Below, piece by piece: positions 45,556 to 54,468 of a DNA stretch of 64,000 bases (position 1 is its first letter; each line of letters opens with the position of its first letter). The notes beneath the pieces are model-generated. The model saw only the letters and a list, made by a program, of their open reading frames with translations. It was not told the origin of the DNA and did no database searches. The stretch is from Demequina sp. NBRC 110053 (lineage in GTDB: Bacteria; Actinomycetota; Actinomycetes; Actinomycetales; Demequinaceae): the NCBI RefSeq assembly GCF_002090095.1, contig NZ_BBRJ01000002.1, positions 1,488,817-1,552,816 on the forward strand. Reading direction: 5' to 3'. The position numbers and the translations under genes were made by a program.

Positions 45556-45849
45556 CTACCGCACCGTGAACAGGCGCGACGCGGTGTCCTCGGCGGTCTG
45601 GTACTCGCTCGCCGCCTGCGACAGCGCGACGGTGATCGAGTCCAGCGCGCTCTCGACCTGCGCCTGTGCGCCACGCCATTGGTCGAGCACGCCAGCGAAG
45701 GCGGTCGCCGCGGAGCCCTGCCACGTGCTCTCCAGGGCGGTGAGGTGGCCCAGCATCGCGCCCACCTCGGAGCGGATGGTGTCTGAAGAGCGGGCGGCGA
45801 GTGCCGAGGCGGATGCCACCTCTGCGGCGTCGACGTGATAGCGGGTCAT
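45556..45849 (-). CDS. WXG100-family protein
   Basis: A 97-residue helical-hairpin protein of the ESAT-6/CFP-10-like family. The turn motif WQG is in ALESTWQGSAATAFAG and the C-terminal Y-x3-D/E export-type motif is in YQTAED. Such proteins are normally secreted by ESX/type VII systems through an EccC ATPase. No ESX component or partner is in the window, so it is an orphan here. GGAAGGAG precedes the ATG at 45849. Confidence 0.85.
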   Translation of the reverse strand: MTRYHVDAAEVASASALAARSSDTIRSEVGAMLGHLTALESTWQGSAATAFAGVLDQWRGAQAQVESALDSITVALSQAASEYQTAEDTASRLFTVR

Positions 45850-45957
45850 CGGGGACTCCTTCCAGGTGAGCGGGCCGTGCCGCATCTGGCGCGAGCCGCA
45901 CGCGGCGTCTGCCGCATGGCTCCGACGCTAGGTCGCCGCCGTGCTGCCCGGCAGGGG

Positions 45958-46683
45958 TCACTCGCCTTCTGTGGATAACTCTGTCGAGGCGTCGCCCGCG
46001 CGGGCGATGTCGCGCGTCAGGCGGGCGCGCTCGGCCGTGAGATTCTCGCGCGCCTGACGCTCCCATGGTGCGCCGAGCGGGCTCGTGTAGAGCCGGTCCC
46101 GCGACAGCAGCTTCTCGACGATCGAGCGGCGAGCCTCGAGATAGGCGGTCGTGGGGATGTGCGCGTACTCCTCCCGCACACGCTCCAGGTAGAGCCGGTA
46201 GCGCTGAGGGTCGGAAGCGAGGATGGCGAGGTCGGCGTCCGACAGGACTGCCGCGTCCACGCTCTCCGTGGGCGCCGCGTGGCGGGCGAGCCCCGCGACC
46301 ATGGCGGCGACCCTGTCGACCGCCTCCTCGGGCAGCCCGAGCGCGGCGAGGTCCTCGCGCGCGACCTCCGCGCTCGCGGTCTCGTCCTCTCCGCCGCGGT
46401 GGGCGTACGCCGCGGACTCGTCAGCGTCGAAGATCGCTCCGTGGTACCAGGCGGCGAGGCGGACGGCATGGACGTCGTGCGCCTCCTGATGGAGCTCGTC
46501 CACATGCTGCAGCAAATCGACCAGATGCGACACATCGTGATAGCGCCGCTCCGGCTCGGACCAACGGTCGAGCAGTCGCCGTGCGGCCGCATCGATGGTC
46601 GCTGCTGGCGCGGTGGCGCCCGCGCCGGCGGCCGCACGCGCGAACGCAGGGATCAGCCACGCAGGAGCGGTGGACGGGGGCAT
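45958..46683 (-). CDS. HD-domain metal-dependent phosphohydrolase
   Basis: A 241-residue cytoplasmic protein. His/Asp residues typical of the HD superfamily are in YHDVSHLVDLL, AAWYHGAIFDADE and VLSDADLAILA; RYRLYLERVREEY and KLLSRDRLYTS match actinobacterial relatives often annotated as predicted metal-dependent HD hydrolases. The substrate is unknown. The ATG at 46683 has GAGGTG upstream; a GTG six bases earlier is a possible alternative. It is divergent from the cold-shock gene. Confidence 0.82.
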   Translation of the reverse strand: MPPSTAPAWLIPAFARAAAGAGATAPAATIDAAARRLLDRWSEPERRYHDVSHLVDLLQHVDELHQEAHDVHAVRLAAWYHGAIFDADESAAYAHRGGEDETASAEVAREDLAALGLPEEAVDRVAAMVAGLARHAAPTESVDAAVLSDADLAILASDPQRYRLYLERVREEYAHIPTTAYLEARRSIVEKLLSRDRLYTSPLGAPWERQARENLTAERARLTRDIARAGDASTELSTEGE

Positions 46684-46862
46684 GCGCACCTCGAGAGGAT
46701 CGTCAGACGTGCCGGGACCCTTCCAGTCTGCTCCCGCGCAGGGCCGCGAGGCAAAATGGCGTGGCGGCAGGTGACGAAGTCCACCCGGCCTGGGTGAGCC
46801 CCATGAACGGTAGACTGAAGCGGCGCCGAATCCGCGGCGTCCAGGACTCACGCGAGGTAGAT

Positions 46863-47246
46863 GTGCCCACCGGCAAAGTGAAGTGGTTCGACACCGACAA
46901 GGGGTTCGGCTTCATCGCCAGCGATGAAGGCGACGAGGTCTTCCTCCACGCATCGTCGCTGCCCGCCGGCATGTCGACGCTCAAGCCAGGTGCCCGCGTC
47001 GAGTTCTCCATCGCGGACGGCCGCCGCGGCCCATCGGCCATGGGCGTCTCCGTGCTCGACCCCGTCCAGACGGTCTCGCAGGGGATGCGCAAGAAGCCCG
47101 ACGAGATGACGGTCATCGTCGAGGACCTCATCAAGATGCTCGACGGAGTGTCGACGTCGTTGCGTCGCGGCCGCTACCCCGACCACGCCAAGGGCCAGAA
47201 GGTGGCCGCGGTGCTGCGCGCGGTGGCGGACCAGTTGGAGGCGTAA
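46863..47246 (+). CDS. Cold-shock-domain protein with C-terminal extension
   Basis: A 127-residue protein. The first 66 residues are a cold-shock domain with RNP1 KGFGFI and RNP2 VFLHAS after VPTGKVKWFDTD; a helical C-terminal part follows (VIVEDLIKMLDGVSTSLRRG), as in long actinobacterial Csp proteins. It should bind single-stranded nucleic acid. The GTG at 46863 starts exactly at the family N-terminus. TAGACT at 46811-46816 could be its -10. The next gene overlaps its stop by one base (TAATG). Confidence 0.9.
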   Translation: MPTGKVKWFDTDKGFGFIASDEGDEVFLHASSLPAGMSTLKPGARVEFSIADGRRGPSAMGVSVLDPVQTVSQGMRKKPDEMTVIVEDLIKMLDGVSTSLRRGRYPDHAKGQKVAAVLRAVADQLEA

Positions 47247-48268
47247 TGCCCGTCATGGATGCCGTGCTGGCGAAGGCGATCGACGTCGCTCGTGAAGCGG
47301 CGATCGAGGTCGCCGGCTCCGGCGACGCCGTCGGCGACCACCTCAGCGCGCACGGGGACAGCGACCGACTGCTGACTCATCTGTTCGCGTGCTCGTTGCC
47401 CGGCTACCGCGGCTGGGTGTGGTCGGTGACGCTCTCCCGTGCCCCTCGCGGCAAGGAGGCTGCTGTCTGCGAGGCGCACCTGGTCGCTGCTGACGATGCG
47501 CTGCTGTCCCCGCCGTGGGTGCCGTGGGCGGAGCGCGTGCAGCCGGGCGACATCAAGCCAGGCATGGCGGTGCCGCGGTTCGACCCTGACCCCCGGCTGG
47601 AGCCCGGCTACACCGTCACCGACAGCGACGAGCACGATGCCGTTGCCATCTGGGAGCTTGGTCTCGGGCGCGAGCGCGTGCTCGGCCCTCTGGGGCGAGA
47701 CGAGGCGGCCGAGCGCTGGACTGCGCGCTCGCAGGAGTCCGGCTCGGCGTCGCGTGACTCGTCGACCCCGGTCGAGGCCGTCGGAGAGTTCGTCATCCCG
47801 CTTGCGGGATCCATGCGCCTGCACTTCGGAGTATGCGCGAACAAGTGGTGCCCGTTCGACGGGACCGTGGTGCCGCTCGATCACGCGTGCGACGGGCAGT
47901 CGCAGTCCACACCCGAGCGGTCCAGCTCCCTGTGGCCGGTCGACAACCCGGTGTTCGACACCGACGCTTCCGTGCCGCTGGACCTCAGGACGCCCGACGC
48001 GGGGGACGGCGGTGATGCGTCTGTCAACGGCGATGAGGCGCTGGCTGAGTCAGCAGACGAGGGCTCTACTGGCGCTGCGGTCGACGGCGCTGCGACGGAG
48101 GACGCCACGGCGACGGGTGACCCAGCGCCAACCGCCGAGCAGGCGGACCAGCAGGTGGGCGATCAGCCCGCTGGCGGAGAGCCTGAGGCGCAGGCCGCCG
48201 AGGAGCCCGAGCCTGCTGCGGCATCGACGGACGACGACGCATCCAGCGCGGCACCCGAGGTCCGCTGA
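47246..48268 (+). CDS. DUF3027 protein
   Basis: A 340-residue protein of the actinobacterial DUF3027 family, typically next to a cold-shock gene as here. The conserved part is residues 1-200: GDHLSAHGDSDRLLTHLFAC, PGYRGWVWSVTL, SPPWVPWAERVQPGD and, further on, CANKWCPFDGTVVPLDHACD, whose Cys/His spacing could bind zinc. The last 110 residues are a Glu/Asp/Ala-rich low-complexity tail. Function is unknown. Confidence 0.88.
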   Translation: MPVMDAVLAKAIDVAREAAIEVAGSGDAVGDHLSAHGDSDRLLTHLFACSLPGYRGWVWSVTLSRAPRGKEAAVCEAHLVAADDALLSPPWVPWAERVQPGDIKPGMAVPRFDPDPRLEPGYTVTDSDEHDAVAIWELGLGRERVLGPLGRDEAAERWTARSQESGSASRDSSTPVEAVGEFVIPLAGSMRLHFGVCANKWCPFDGTVVPLDHACDGQSQSTPERSSSLWPVDNPVFDTDASVPLDLRTPDAGDGGDASVNGDEALAESADEGSTGAAVDGAATEDATATGDPAPTAEQADQQVGDQPAGGEPEAQAAEEPEPAAASTDDDASSAAPEVR

Positions 48269-48313
48269 GCCGAGTCGGCGCGCGCGAGCCGGGTGCGCTC
48301 GCCGAAGCGGTGG

Positions 48314-49159
48314 CTACCGGAAGTTCGCCGTCGTGTAGACGACGTTGCCGTTCGCGGTCGCCGCGGCCCCGGCACCCATCTGGGAGTACGACGGGTTCAT
48401 GATGTTCATGCAATGGCCGTAGGACGCGATCCAGCCGGCGTGAGCCTTCGGGATTGCAGCTCCCATCGATGTGCCGGCGCTCGACCCGCTCATCGCGACG
48501 TTCTCGGCGCCGGGACGGTTGGGGTTGTGGGCGAGGGCGCTGCCATTGCCCTGGGTGTCCTTCGATGCCATCGATGACGACCACGATGCCGCGGCCGAGG
48601 CGAGCGATCCGCTCCACGACAGCGGCTTGGCGCCGATCTGTGCGCGCGCAGTGTTCGCCGCCGACAGCAGCGACTTGACGCTGCCCCCCGCAGCGCCGGA
48701 ACCGGACGGCGCGGAGCAGTACTGCTCGGGGGTCTTGCTCGACGTCGACGTCTCGGAACGCGACGCCTTCGACCCGGACGCCTCGGACCCCGACGATGTC
48801 GCAGGCGAACCCGTGTCGGACCGAGCGGCCTTCGACGCCTCCGGCGCCGTGCCCACGGGGACGGGCTCGGGCTCGGGCGGCGGAGGGAGCGTGACCGTGA
48901 TGGGCGAGACCTCCATCGCGAGGTTCACCTGGGTGGCCGAGCCGGGCGCGATCACCGGGGCGATGGTCGTCGCCATCGGCTCGAGGGGGCGGGCCGGCTC
49001 AGGGAGCGCGAGCGAGGTCTCCTCCGGCTCGGGCACGAGCGATGACGCGGCGAGCCCGGCGGTACCGGCGACGACGAGGGGCAGAGCTCCCAGCAGGATG
49101 ACTCCGAGTGCGCGACGGCGTCGCCGCGGGATCTCGAGGACATCCTGCTGCTGGGTCAT
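48314..49159 (-). CDS. Secreted CAP-domain protein
   Basis: A 281-residue membrane-anchored or secreted protein. A basic RRRRR stretch precedes a membrane segment (LGVILLGALPLVVAGTAGLA), then a Pro/Glu/Ser-rich spacer (about 55-155) and a CAP/SCP-like domain (about 155-281): LLSAANTARAQIGAKPLSWS, NRPGAENVAMS, HAGWIASYGHCMNIMNPSYS and GNVVYTTANFR. CAP proteins of bacteria are often envelope-associated; catalytic activity is unproven. It starts in an ATGA overlap with serC, so the two form an operon. Confidence 0.85.
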   Translation of the reverse strand: MTQQQDVLEIPRRRRRALGVILLGALPLVVAGTAGLAASSLVPEPEETSLALPEPARPLEPMATTIAPVIAPGSATQVNLAMEVSPITVTLPPPPEPEPVPVGTAPEASKAARSDTGSPATSSGSEASGSKASRSETSTSSKTPEQYCSAPSGSGAAGGSVKSLLSAANTARAQIGAKPLSWSGSLASAAASWSSSMASKDTQGNGSALAHNPNRPGAENVAMSGSSAGTSMGAAIPKAHAGWIASYGHCMNIMNPSYSQMGAGAAATANGNVVYTTANFR

Positions 49160-50280
49160 GTCACCAATCTCTCCACTAGCCAGTCGATGCAAGCAGTGAG
49201 CGCGGACACGTCGTCCGGATCCACGGCGGGGAACATCCCTACGCGAATCTGATTGCGGCCAAGCTTGCGGTACGGGTCGATGTCGACCACGCCGTTCGCC
49301 TTCAGATGCGATCGGATCTCGGTCGAGTCGAGCGGGTCGTGCAGGTCGACGGTAGCGACCACGGTTGACCGATTTGAATGAGATGTGACGAATGTCTCAG
49401 CGAAGGACGAGGCATCCGCCCAGGCGTAGATCCGGCGGGCGGACTCGTCGGCGCGGCCCGTGGCGAACGCCATCCCCCCGTTGTCGTTGAACCACCGGAC
49501 CTGGGCGTCCATCATCACGAGCGTCGCGACCGCAGGCGTGTTGAGGGTCTGCTGCTGACGCGAGTTTGCCAGGGATGTCGCCAGATCCAGCGTGGGAGGG
49601 ATCCACCGTCCAGACGAGGCGATGCGCTCGATGCGCTCGATCGCCGCAGGAGAGACCAGCGCGAACCACAGCCCTCCGTCGGACCCGAAGCTCTTCTGCG
49701 GAGAGAAGTAGTAGACGTCCGCCTGCGACGCGTCGAGCGCCAGGCCGCCCGCTGCCGAGGTGCCGTCGATCACAGTCAGCGCGCCAGCGTCGGCCACGAC
49801 TCGCTCGACGGGCGCCATCGCCCCTGTCGACGTCTCGTTGTGCGGCCACGCGTAGACGTCGATGCCCTCTTGGGCCTCCGGCAGCGCCACGGCGCCCGGT
49901 TCGGCGGTTCGGATCACGGACGGCTCGAGAAACGGTGCAGTGTCGGTCACCGCCGCGAACTTCGCGCCGAACTCCCCGAACGCGCAGTGCTGAGCGCGGC
50001 TCTCGACGAGCGAGAACGCCGCGGCGTCCCAGAAGCTCGAGGCGCCGCCGTTTCCGAGGATCACCTCGTAGCCGTCCGGCAGGTCGTAGAAGGCGGCGAG
50101 CCCTTCCCGCACGGAGCGCACCACGTCCTTGACGGGCGCCTGGCGGTGCGACGTTCCCAGCACACCGGGCTGGGAGGCGACGAGCGCCTGGAGCTGCGCG
50201 TCGCGCACGCGCGACGGTCCCGACCCGAACCGCCCGTCGCGGGGCAGCAGGTCACGCGGGATGGAGAGCGGTTCGGCCAT
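49156..50280 (-). CDS. serC: Phosphoserine aminotransferase
   Basis: A 374-residue PLP enzyme of serine synthesis, converting 3-phosphohydroxypyruvate to phosphoserine. The actinobacterial SerC signature is visible: PRDGRFGSGPSRVRDAQL, VILGNGGASSFWDAAAF, DGTSAAGGLALD and YYFSPQKSFGSDGGLWFAL with the PLP-binding Lys. The ATG at 50280 is six bases after TACGCT (50292-50287 on this strand), the leaderless pattern; the GTG at 50286 is too close to that box. It is divergent from manA over about 40 bp. Confidence 0.95.
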   Translation of the reverse strand: MAEPLSIPRDLLPRDGRFGSGPSRVRDAQLQALVASQPGVLGTSHRQAPVKDVVRSVREGLAAFYDLPDGYEVILGNGGASSFWDAAAFSLVESRAQHCAFGEFGAKFAAVTDTAPFLEPSVIRTAEPGAVALPEAQEGIDVYAWPHNETSTGAMAPVERVVADAGALTVIDGTSAAGGLALDASQADVYYFSPQKSFGSDGGLWFALVSPAAIERIERIASSGRWIPPTLDLATSLANSRQQQTLNTPAVATLVMMDAQVRWFNDNGGMAFATGRADESARRIYAWADASSFAETFVTSHSNRSTVVATVDLHDPLDSTEIRSHLKANGVVDIDPYRKLGRNQIRVGMFPAVDPDDVSALTACIDWLVERLVT

Positions 50281-50321
50281 GGCCACAGCGTAGTGCTGAG
50301 GGGTGCTGGCACACTGTCGCC

Positions 50322-51455
50322 ATGCACTTCCTCACCCCGGTCCTGCGTGACTACGCCTGGGGTACGTCACGGGACATCCCCGACCTGCTGGGAATCCGCC
50401 CGACGGGCGAGCCAGTCGCGGAGGCGTGGTGGGGAGCGCACACGAGCGCTCCTTCGCGGGTGCACTCCCACGACGGGCCGCTGCCGCTGAGCTCGCTCGT
50501 GGCACGTGAGCCTGTCGCGTGCCTAGGGGCCGATGCGGTGGCGAGGTGGGGAGCGAGGCTCCCCTTCCTCCTCAAGGTGCTGGCCATCGACAAGCCGCTG
50601 TCGATCCAGGTCCACCCCACGCTCGAGCAGGCGCGCGCGGGGTTCGAGCGCGAGCAGCGCGGGACGGGTGGGGCGGCTCATCACTTCCTCGACCCTTTCC
50701 ACAAGCCGGAGATGGTCGTCGCGATCTCGCCGATGACGGTGCTCGTGGGCGTCCGCCAAATCGCTGCGCTCCGCGACGACCTGACCGCCATCGCGACCGA
50801 AGGCGCCGCGGTGCTGTCAGCGACGCTCGACTCGGGCGACCTGCACCACTTCATCCCGGCCGCGCTTGCGGGAGCGGCGGACTCGCGGACCCTGTCGCGG
50901 CTCGCAGAGGTGGGCGCGGGGGCGCCACCCGGCACGTCGCTGGGCGCGGCTGCGGCGGCGCTGCGGAGCTTCCCCGGCGATCCCGGCGCCATGATCGCGC
51001 TAGCGATGAACGTCGTCGAGCTCGAACCGGGGCAGGCCATCTTCACCGATGCCGGGGTGCTCCACAGCTACCAGTCGGGCATGGGGCTCGAGATCATGGC
51101 GAACTCGGACAACGTGGTGCGCGCAGGGCTGACGCACAAGCCGGTCGACGTCCCGCTGCTTCTCGACCTCGCCGACACCCAGCCGACCCTGCCCGCCCGG
51201 CCCGAGCGGCGCGAAGGCGAGGGGCGCGTCGACCTCACCACCTCCGCGGAGGAGTTCGCCCTCACCCTCGTGACGGCGAGCGCGACCGTGCCGGCCGGCT
51301 CGCGCATCGTCCTTGCCGTCCGCGGTGGTGCGACGATCACGGCCGGCGCCGCGACGATGACGCTCGCCCCGGGGCAGGCGGCATTCGTCCCCCACGCGCA
51401 GGGCGACGCGGAGATCGTGTCGACCGGGATGTGCGCGGTCGCGCGCGTGCCCTGA
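50322..51455 (+). CDS. manA: Mannose-6-phosphate isomerase, class I
   Basis: A 377-residue zinc enzyme linking fructose-6-phosphate and mannose-6-phosphate, and so supplying GDP-mannose for glycans. Signatures are LRDYAWGT near the start, VAEAWWGAHTSAPS, KVLAIDKPLSIQVHP with a zinc ligand His, HKPEMVVAISP and GVLHSYQSGMGLEIMANSDN. A jelly-roll C-terminal domain follows. It is 41 bp before ugd, another nucleotide-sugar gene. Confidence 0.95.
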   Translation: MHFLTPVLRDYAWGTSRDIPDLLGIRPTGEPVAEAWWGAHTSAPSRVHSHDGPLPLSSLVAREPVACLGADAVARWGARLPFLLKVLAIDKPLSIQVHPTLEQARAGFEREQRGTGGAAHHFLDPFHKPEMVVAISPMTVLVGVRQIAALRDDLTAIATEGAAVLSATLDSGDLHHFIPAALAGAADSRTLSRLAEVGAGAPPGTSLGAAAAALRSFPGDPGAMIALAMNVVELEPGQAIFTDAGVLHSYQSGMGLEIMANSDNVVRAGLTHKPVDVPLLLDLADTQPTLPARPERREGEGRVDLTTSAEEFALTLVTASATVPAGSRIVLAVRGGATITAGAATMTLAPGQAAFVPHAQGDAEIVSTGMCAVARVP

Positions 51456-51496
51456 CAGCGCGGTGCGGGCGAGTCGCAGCCGATAGTCTGAGCGGC

Positions 51497-52831
51497 ATGG
51501 CTGAACGCATCTCCGTCTTCGGCACGGGGTATCTGGGTGCGACCCATGCGGCAGGGATGGCAGAGCTGGGTCACGAGGTCATCGGCGTCGACATCGATCC
51601 ATCGAAGATCGAGCGGCTCGCTCGCGGCGAGGCCCCGTTCTTCGAGCCTGGCCTCCCGGAGCTGCTGAGCAAGCATGTCGAGTCGGGGAGGCTGCGCTTC
51701 ACGACGGACGCCGCCACGGCGGCCGCGTTCGCCGATGTCCACTTCATCGCCGCTGGGACGCCGCAGGTGGAGAACGGCTACGGAGCGGACATGTCGCACG
51801 TCGACTCCGTGGTGGAGACGCTGGCGCCGATGCTCGACCGTCCCGCAGTGATCCTGGGCAAGTCGACTGTGCCCGTCGGCACGGCCCAGCGGCTCGCCGC
51901 CCGCGTGCGCGAGCTCGCGCCCGCAGGAGATCAGGTGCAGCTGGGCTGGAACCCGGAGTTCCTGCGGGAGGGACTGGCCGTCGAGGACACGCTCCGACCC
52001 GACCGGCTGGTGCTGGGAGTCGATCCTCACGACCCCGGTCGCGTCGAGGAGGTCGCTCGGCGCGTCTACGCGCAGGCTCTCGAGCGCGGCACCCCGTTCG
52101 TGGTGACTGACCTCGCGACCTCCGAGCTGGTGAAGGTGTCGGCCAACGCCTTCCTCGCGACCAAGGTCTCCTTCATCAACGCCATCGCCGAGGTGTGCGA
52201 GGCGACGGGCGCGGACGTCAAGGACCTTGCCGACGCGATCGGATACGACGAGCGCATCGGTCGGAAGTTCCTCGGTGCTGGCCTCGGCTTCGGCGGCGGC
52301 TGCCTTCCCAAGGACATCCGGGCGTTCATGGCGCGCGCGGGCGAGCTGGGCGTCGACCAGGCGCTGACGTTCCTTCGTGAGGTCGACACCGTCAACCTGC
52401 GCCGTCGCCAGCACGTCGTGAACCTCGCAGCCGCGCAGGTGGGAGGGCGTCTCAACGGCGCCCGCATCGCGGTGCTCGGCGCCGCGTTCAAGCCCGACAG
52501 CGATGACGTGCGCGACTCGCCCGCACTCGATGTCGCTGGCACTCTTCACCTGAAGGGCGCGCAGGTGCGTGTCCACGACCCCCAGGCGATGGACAGCGCC
52601 GCGCGCGTCTGGCCCACACTCGACTTCGTGCCCACCCCCGACGACGCGATGCGTGACGCCGACCTCGTCATCGTCGCGACCGAGTGGACGGTCTTTCGCG
52701 AGCTCGACCCCGACCACGTGGGCAGGCTCGTCGCGCACAAGCGCATCATCGATGCGCGCAACTGCTTGCCCGAACGTGCCTGGATCGACGCGGGATGGGC
52801 GTACCGAGGGATGGGACGGCACAGCGCATGA
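51497..52831 (+). CDS. ugd: UDP-glucose 6-dehydrogenase
   Basis: A 444-residue NAD-dependent enzyme making UDP-glucuronate for surface polysaccharides. The Rossmann FGTGYLGATHAAGMAELGHE is at the N-terminus. KSTVPVGTAQ, WNPEFLREG, SANAFLATKVSFINAIAE and the catalytic Cys loop GFGGGCLPKD are all present; the C-terminal UDP-binding part contains AFKPDSDDVRDSP. TAGTCT at 51484-51489 is seven bases before the ATG (leaderless). The DtxR-type gene overlaps its end by four bases. Confidence 0.94.
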   Translation: MAERISVFGTGYLGATHAAGMAELGHEVIGVDIDPSKIERLARGEAPFFEPGLPELLSKHVESGRLRFTTDAATAAAFADVHFIAAGTPQVENGYGADMSHVDSVVETLAPMLDRPAVILGKSTVPVGTAQRLAARVRELAPAGDQVQLGWNPEFLREGLAVEDTLRPDRLVLGVDPHDPGRVEEVARRVYAQALERGTPFVVTDLATSELVKVSANAFLATKVSFINAIAEVCEATGADVKDLADAIGYDERIGRKFLGAGLGFGGGCLPKDIRAFMARAGELGVDQALTFLREVDTVNLRRRQHVVNLAAAQVGGRLNGARIAVLGAAFKPDSDDVRDSPALDVAGTLHLKGAQVRVHDPQAMDSAARVWPTLDFVPTPDDAMRDADLVIVATEWTVFRELDPDHVGRLVAHKRIIDARNCLPERAWIDAGWAYRGMGRHSA

Positions 52832-53538
52832 GCGACCTTGTCGACACGACCGAGATGTACCTGCGGACCATCTACGAGCTGATCGAGGACGGCGTGGTGC
52901 CCATGCGCGCGCGGATCGCCGAGCAGCTCGGCCACTCCGGGCCCACGGTGTCGCAGACCATCGCGCGCATGGAGCGTGACGGCCTCGTGCGCCTCGCACA
53001 GGACCGGCACCTCGAGCTCACCGACGAGGGCGAGGCGACGGCGCTGCGCGTGATGCGCAAGCATCGTCTCGCCGAACGGCTCCTCGTGGACGTCATCGGC
53101 CTCGAGCTGCCGTACGTGCACGACGAGGCGTGCCGCTGGGAGCACGTGATGAGCGAGCGCGTCGAGCGGCGGCTGCTCGAGCTGCTCCACGAGCCGCGTC
53201 GCTCCCCGTATGGCAACCCGATCCCCGCGCTGGACGAGCTCGGGCTCTCCGACGATGACACGTCCGAGGCGACCCTGATCTCTCTCGAGCAGGCGGCCGA
53301 CGAGGGTGTGAGCAAGGTCACCCTGGTGCGCATCGGGGAGAACCCCCAGGCGGCATCAGGGTTCCTTGAGGCAGCCGTCTCGGCAGGCGTCGTACCAGGA
53401 GCGACGGTGACCGTGAGCGTCGAGGGCGGGCGCATCGCCGCAAGCACCGGCGAGCAGGGCGTGTCGATGACGCGAGAGGCCGCTCGACACCTCTTCGGAA
53501 CCCCCGACTTGGAGATTCATCACGAATTGGTAACATAG
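52828..53538 (+). CDS. DtxR/IdeR-family metal-dependent regulator
   Basis: A 236-residue repressor with the full three-domain architecture: winged helix (1-75; VDTTEMYLRTIYELIEDG, SGPTVSQTIARMERDGLV), metal-binding/dimerisation domain (75-140) and SH3-like FeoA domain (155-230). The regulatory metal ligands of DtxR/IdeR are conserved: Met10 in EMYLRT, and Cys, Glu and His in DEACRWEHVMS. It should therefore respond to Fe2+ or Mn2+. It lies in an ATGA overlap with ugd, an unusual partner for an iron regulator. No obvious iron box was found in the window. Confidence 0.93.
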   Translation: MSDLVDTTEMYLRTIYELIEDGVVPMRARIAEQLGHSGPTVSQTIARMERDGLVRLAQDRHLELTDEGEATALRVMRKHRLAERLLVDVIGLELPYVHDEACRWEHVMSERVERRLLELLHEPRRSPYGNPIPALDELGLSDDDTSEATLISLEQAADEGVSKVTLVRIGENPQAASGFLEAAVSAGVVPGATVTVSVEGGRIAASTGEQGVSMTREAARHLFGTPDLEIHHELVT

Positions 53539-53539
53539 G

Positions 53540-53656
53540 CGATCAGACACACCAGAGGAAGACCACCTCGCCGGTCTCTCGTACGCAGCTGGGGAAGGCT
53601 GCATCGTCCGAGAGGCCATGGAACATCGACGCACTGGATGGCGGTGCGGAAGGAAC
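53540..53656 (+). other. Structured leader of the NlpC/P60 gene
   Basis: GGTCTCTCG (53573-53581) pairs with CGAGAGGCC (53609-53617) over nine positions including one G-U, and an inner stem GCAGC/GCTGC (53585-53589 with 53598-53602) lies inside. The leader is about 120 nt. It lacks the conserved sequences of the c-di-AMP (ydaO) riboswitch that often precedes such genes. Confidence 0.4.
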
Positions 53657-53662
53657 GTGGCA

Positions 53663-54418
53663 TTGAAGTACGGATACATGCGTGCCAGGACGCGCGCGGT
53701 GGCGGCTACGGCCGGCGCAGCACTCGTCGTGGTACCTCTCACGGGAGCCGCTGCGGCCGCTCTCGTCTCGCAGGACCTGACCACCGACGGCACCGTCGAC
53801 CCCGACACCCTCGCGATCGCGACGGTGTCTGACGATGTCGCAGCCGTCGACGCCGGCGCCGCCGCCGCGACGGACCTCGCAGCGGTGACCGCGACCGTGA
53901 CCGCCGACGACGAGGCTGCCTTCGACGTCGCGACGCCGGAGATCAAGGTGAAGGAGGACCCGCCGCCCCCGCCGCCGCCAGTGGCCGCGACCTCGACGGC
54001 ATCGGACTCGGGCGACTCCGGGAACTCCGGCAGCTCCGGCACCAGCGCCCGGCCCGTGGCCCAGTCCGCGAACGTGAAGTCCGCGATCTCGGGCTCGGCG
54101 ATCATCGCCGAGGCCGCCAAGTACGTGGGCGCGCCCTACGTCTCAGGCGGGTCGTCGCCAAGCGGCTTCGACTGCTCGGGCTTCGTGTCGTACGTCTACA
54201 AGCAGTTCGGCATCTCGCTGCCCCGGTCATCGGGCGCGTACTGGAACGTGGGCACTCGCGTGTCCTCCCCGCAGCCGGGCGACATCATCGTCACCCCCGG
54301 CCACGTGGGCCTGTACGCCGGTCCGAACCTGCAGATCGACGCGCCGACGCACGGCAAGACCCTGCAGTTCCGTGGGATCTGGCAGTCGAACCCCACCTAC
54401 GTCCGCGTCACGGGCTAG
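53663..54418 (+). CDS. Secreted NlpC/P60 peptidoglycan hydrolase
   Basis: A protein of about 251 residues. A signal peptide (RAVAATAGAALVVVPLTGAA) is followed by a Thr/Asp/Val/Ala-rich low-complexity region, a Pro and Ser/Gly linker and a C-terminal NlpC/P60 domain (about 140-251): GAPYVSGGSSPSGFDCSGFV with the catalytic Cys, and PGDIIVTPGHVGLYAG with the catalytic His. It should cleave peptide stems of peptidoglycan. GGAAGGAA at 53648-53655 is spaced best for the TTG at 53663; the GTG at 53657 and ATG at 53678 are alternatives. Confidence 0.88.
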   Translation: MKYGYMRARTRAVAATAGAALVVVPLTGAAAAALVSQDLTTDGTVDPDTLAIATVSDDVAAVDAGAAAATDLAAVTATVTADDEAAFDVATPEIKVKEDPPPPPPPVAATSTASDSGDSGNSGSSGTSARPVAQSANVKSAISGSAIIAEAAKYVGAPYVSGGSSPSGFDCSGFVSYVYKQFGISLPRSSGAYWNVGTRVSSPQPGDIIVTPGHVGLYAGPNLQIDAPTHGKTLQFRGIWQSNPTYVRVTG

Positions 54419-54436
54419 CGCCCCGACGCCTCACGA

Positions 54437-54466
54437 GAGCCGCCGCCCCGCTGGGGTCGGCGGCTC
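54437..54466 (+). terminator. Terminator of the NlpC/P60 gene
   Basis: GAGCCGCCG (54437-54445) pairs with CGGCGGCTC (54458-54466), extended by CCCC/GGGG inside with a one-base bulge. Confidence 0.75.
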
Positions 54467-54468
54467 GC

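Noticed and set aside
53540-53656. c-di-AMP (ydaO) riboswitch before the NlpC/P60 gene
   Set aside because: The location fits, but the conserved GGGGGACC-type and GGGGTGAA-type segments are absent.
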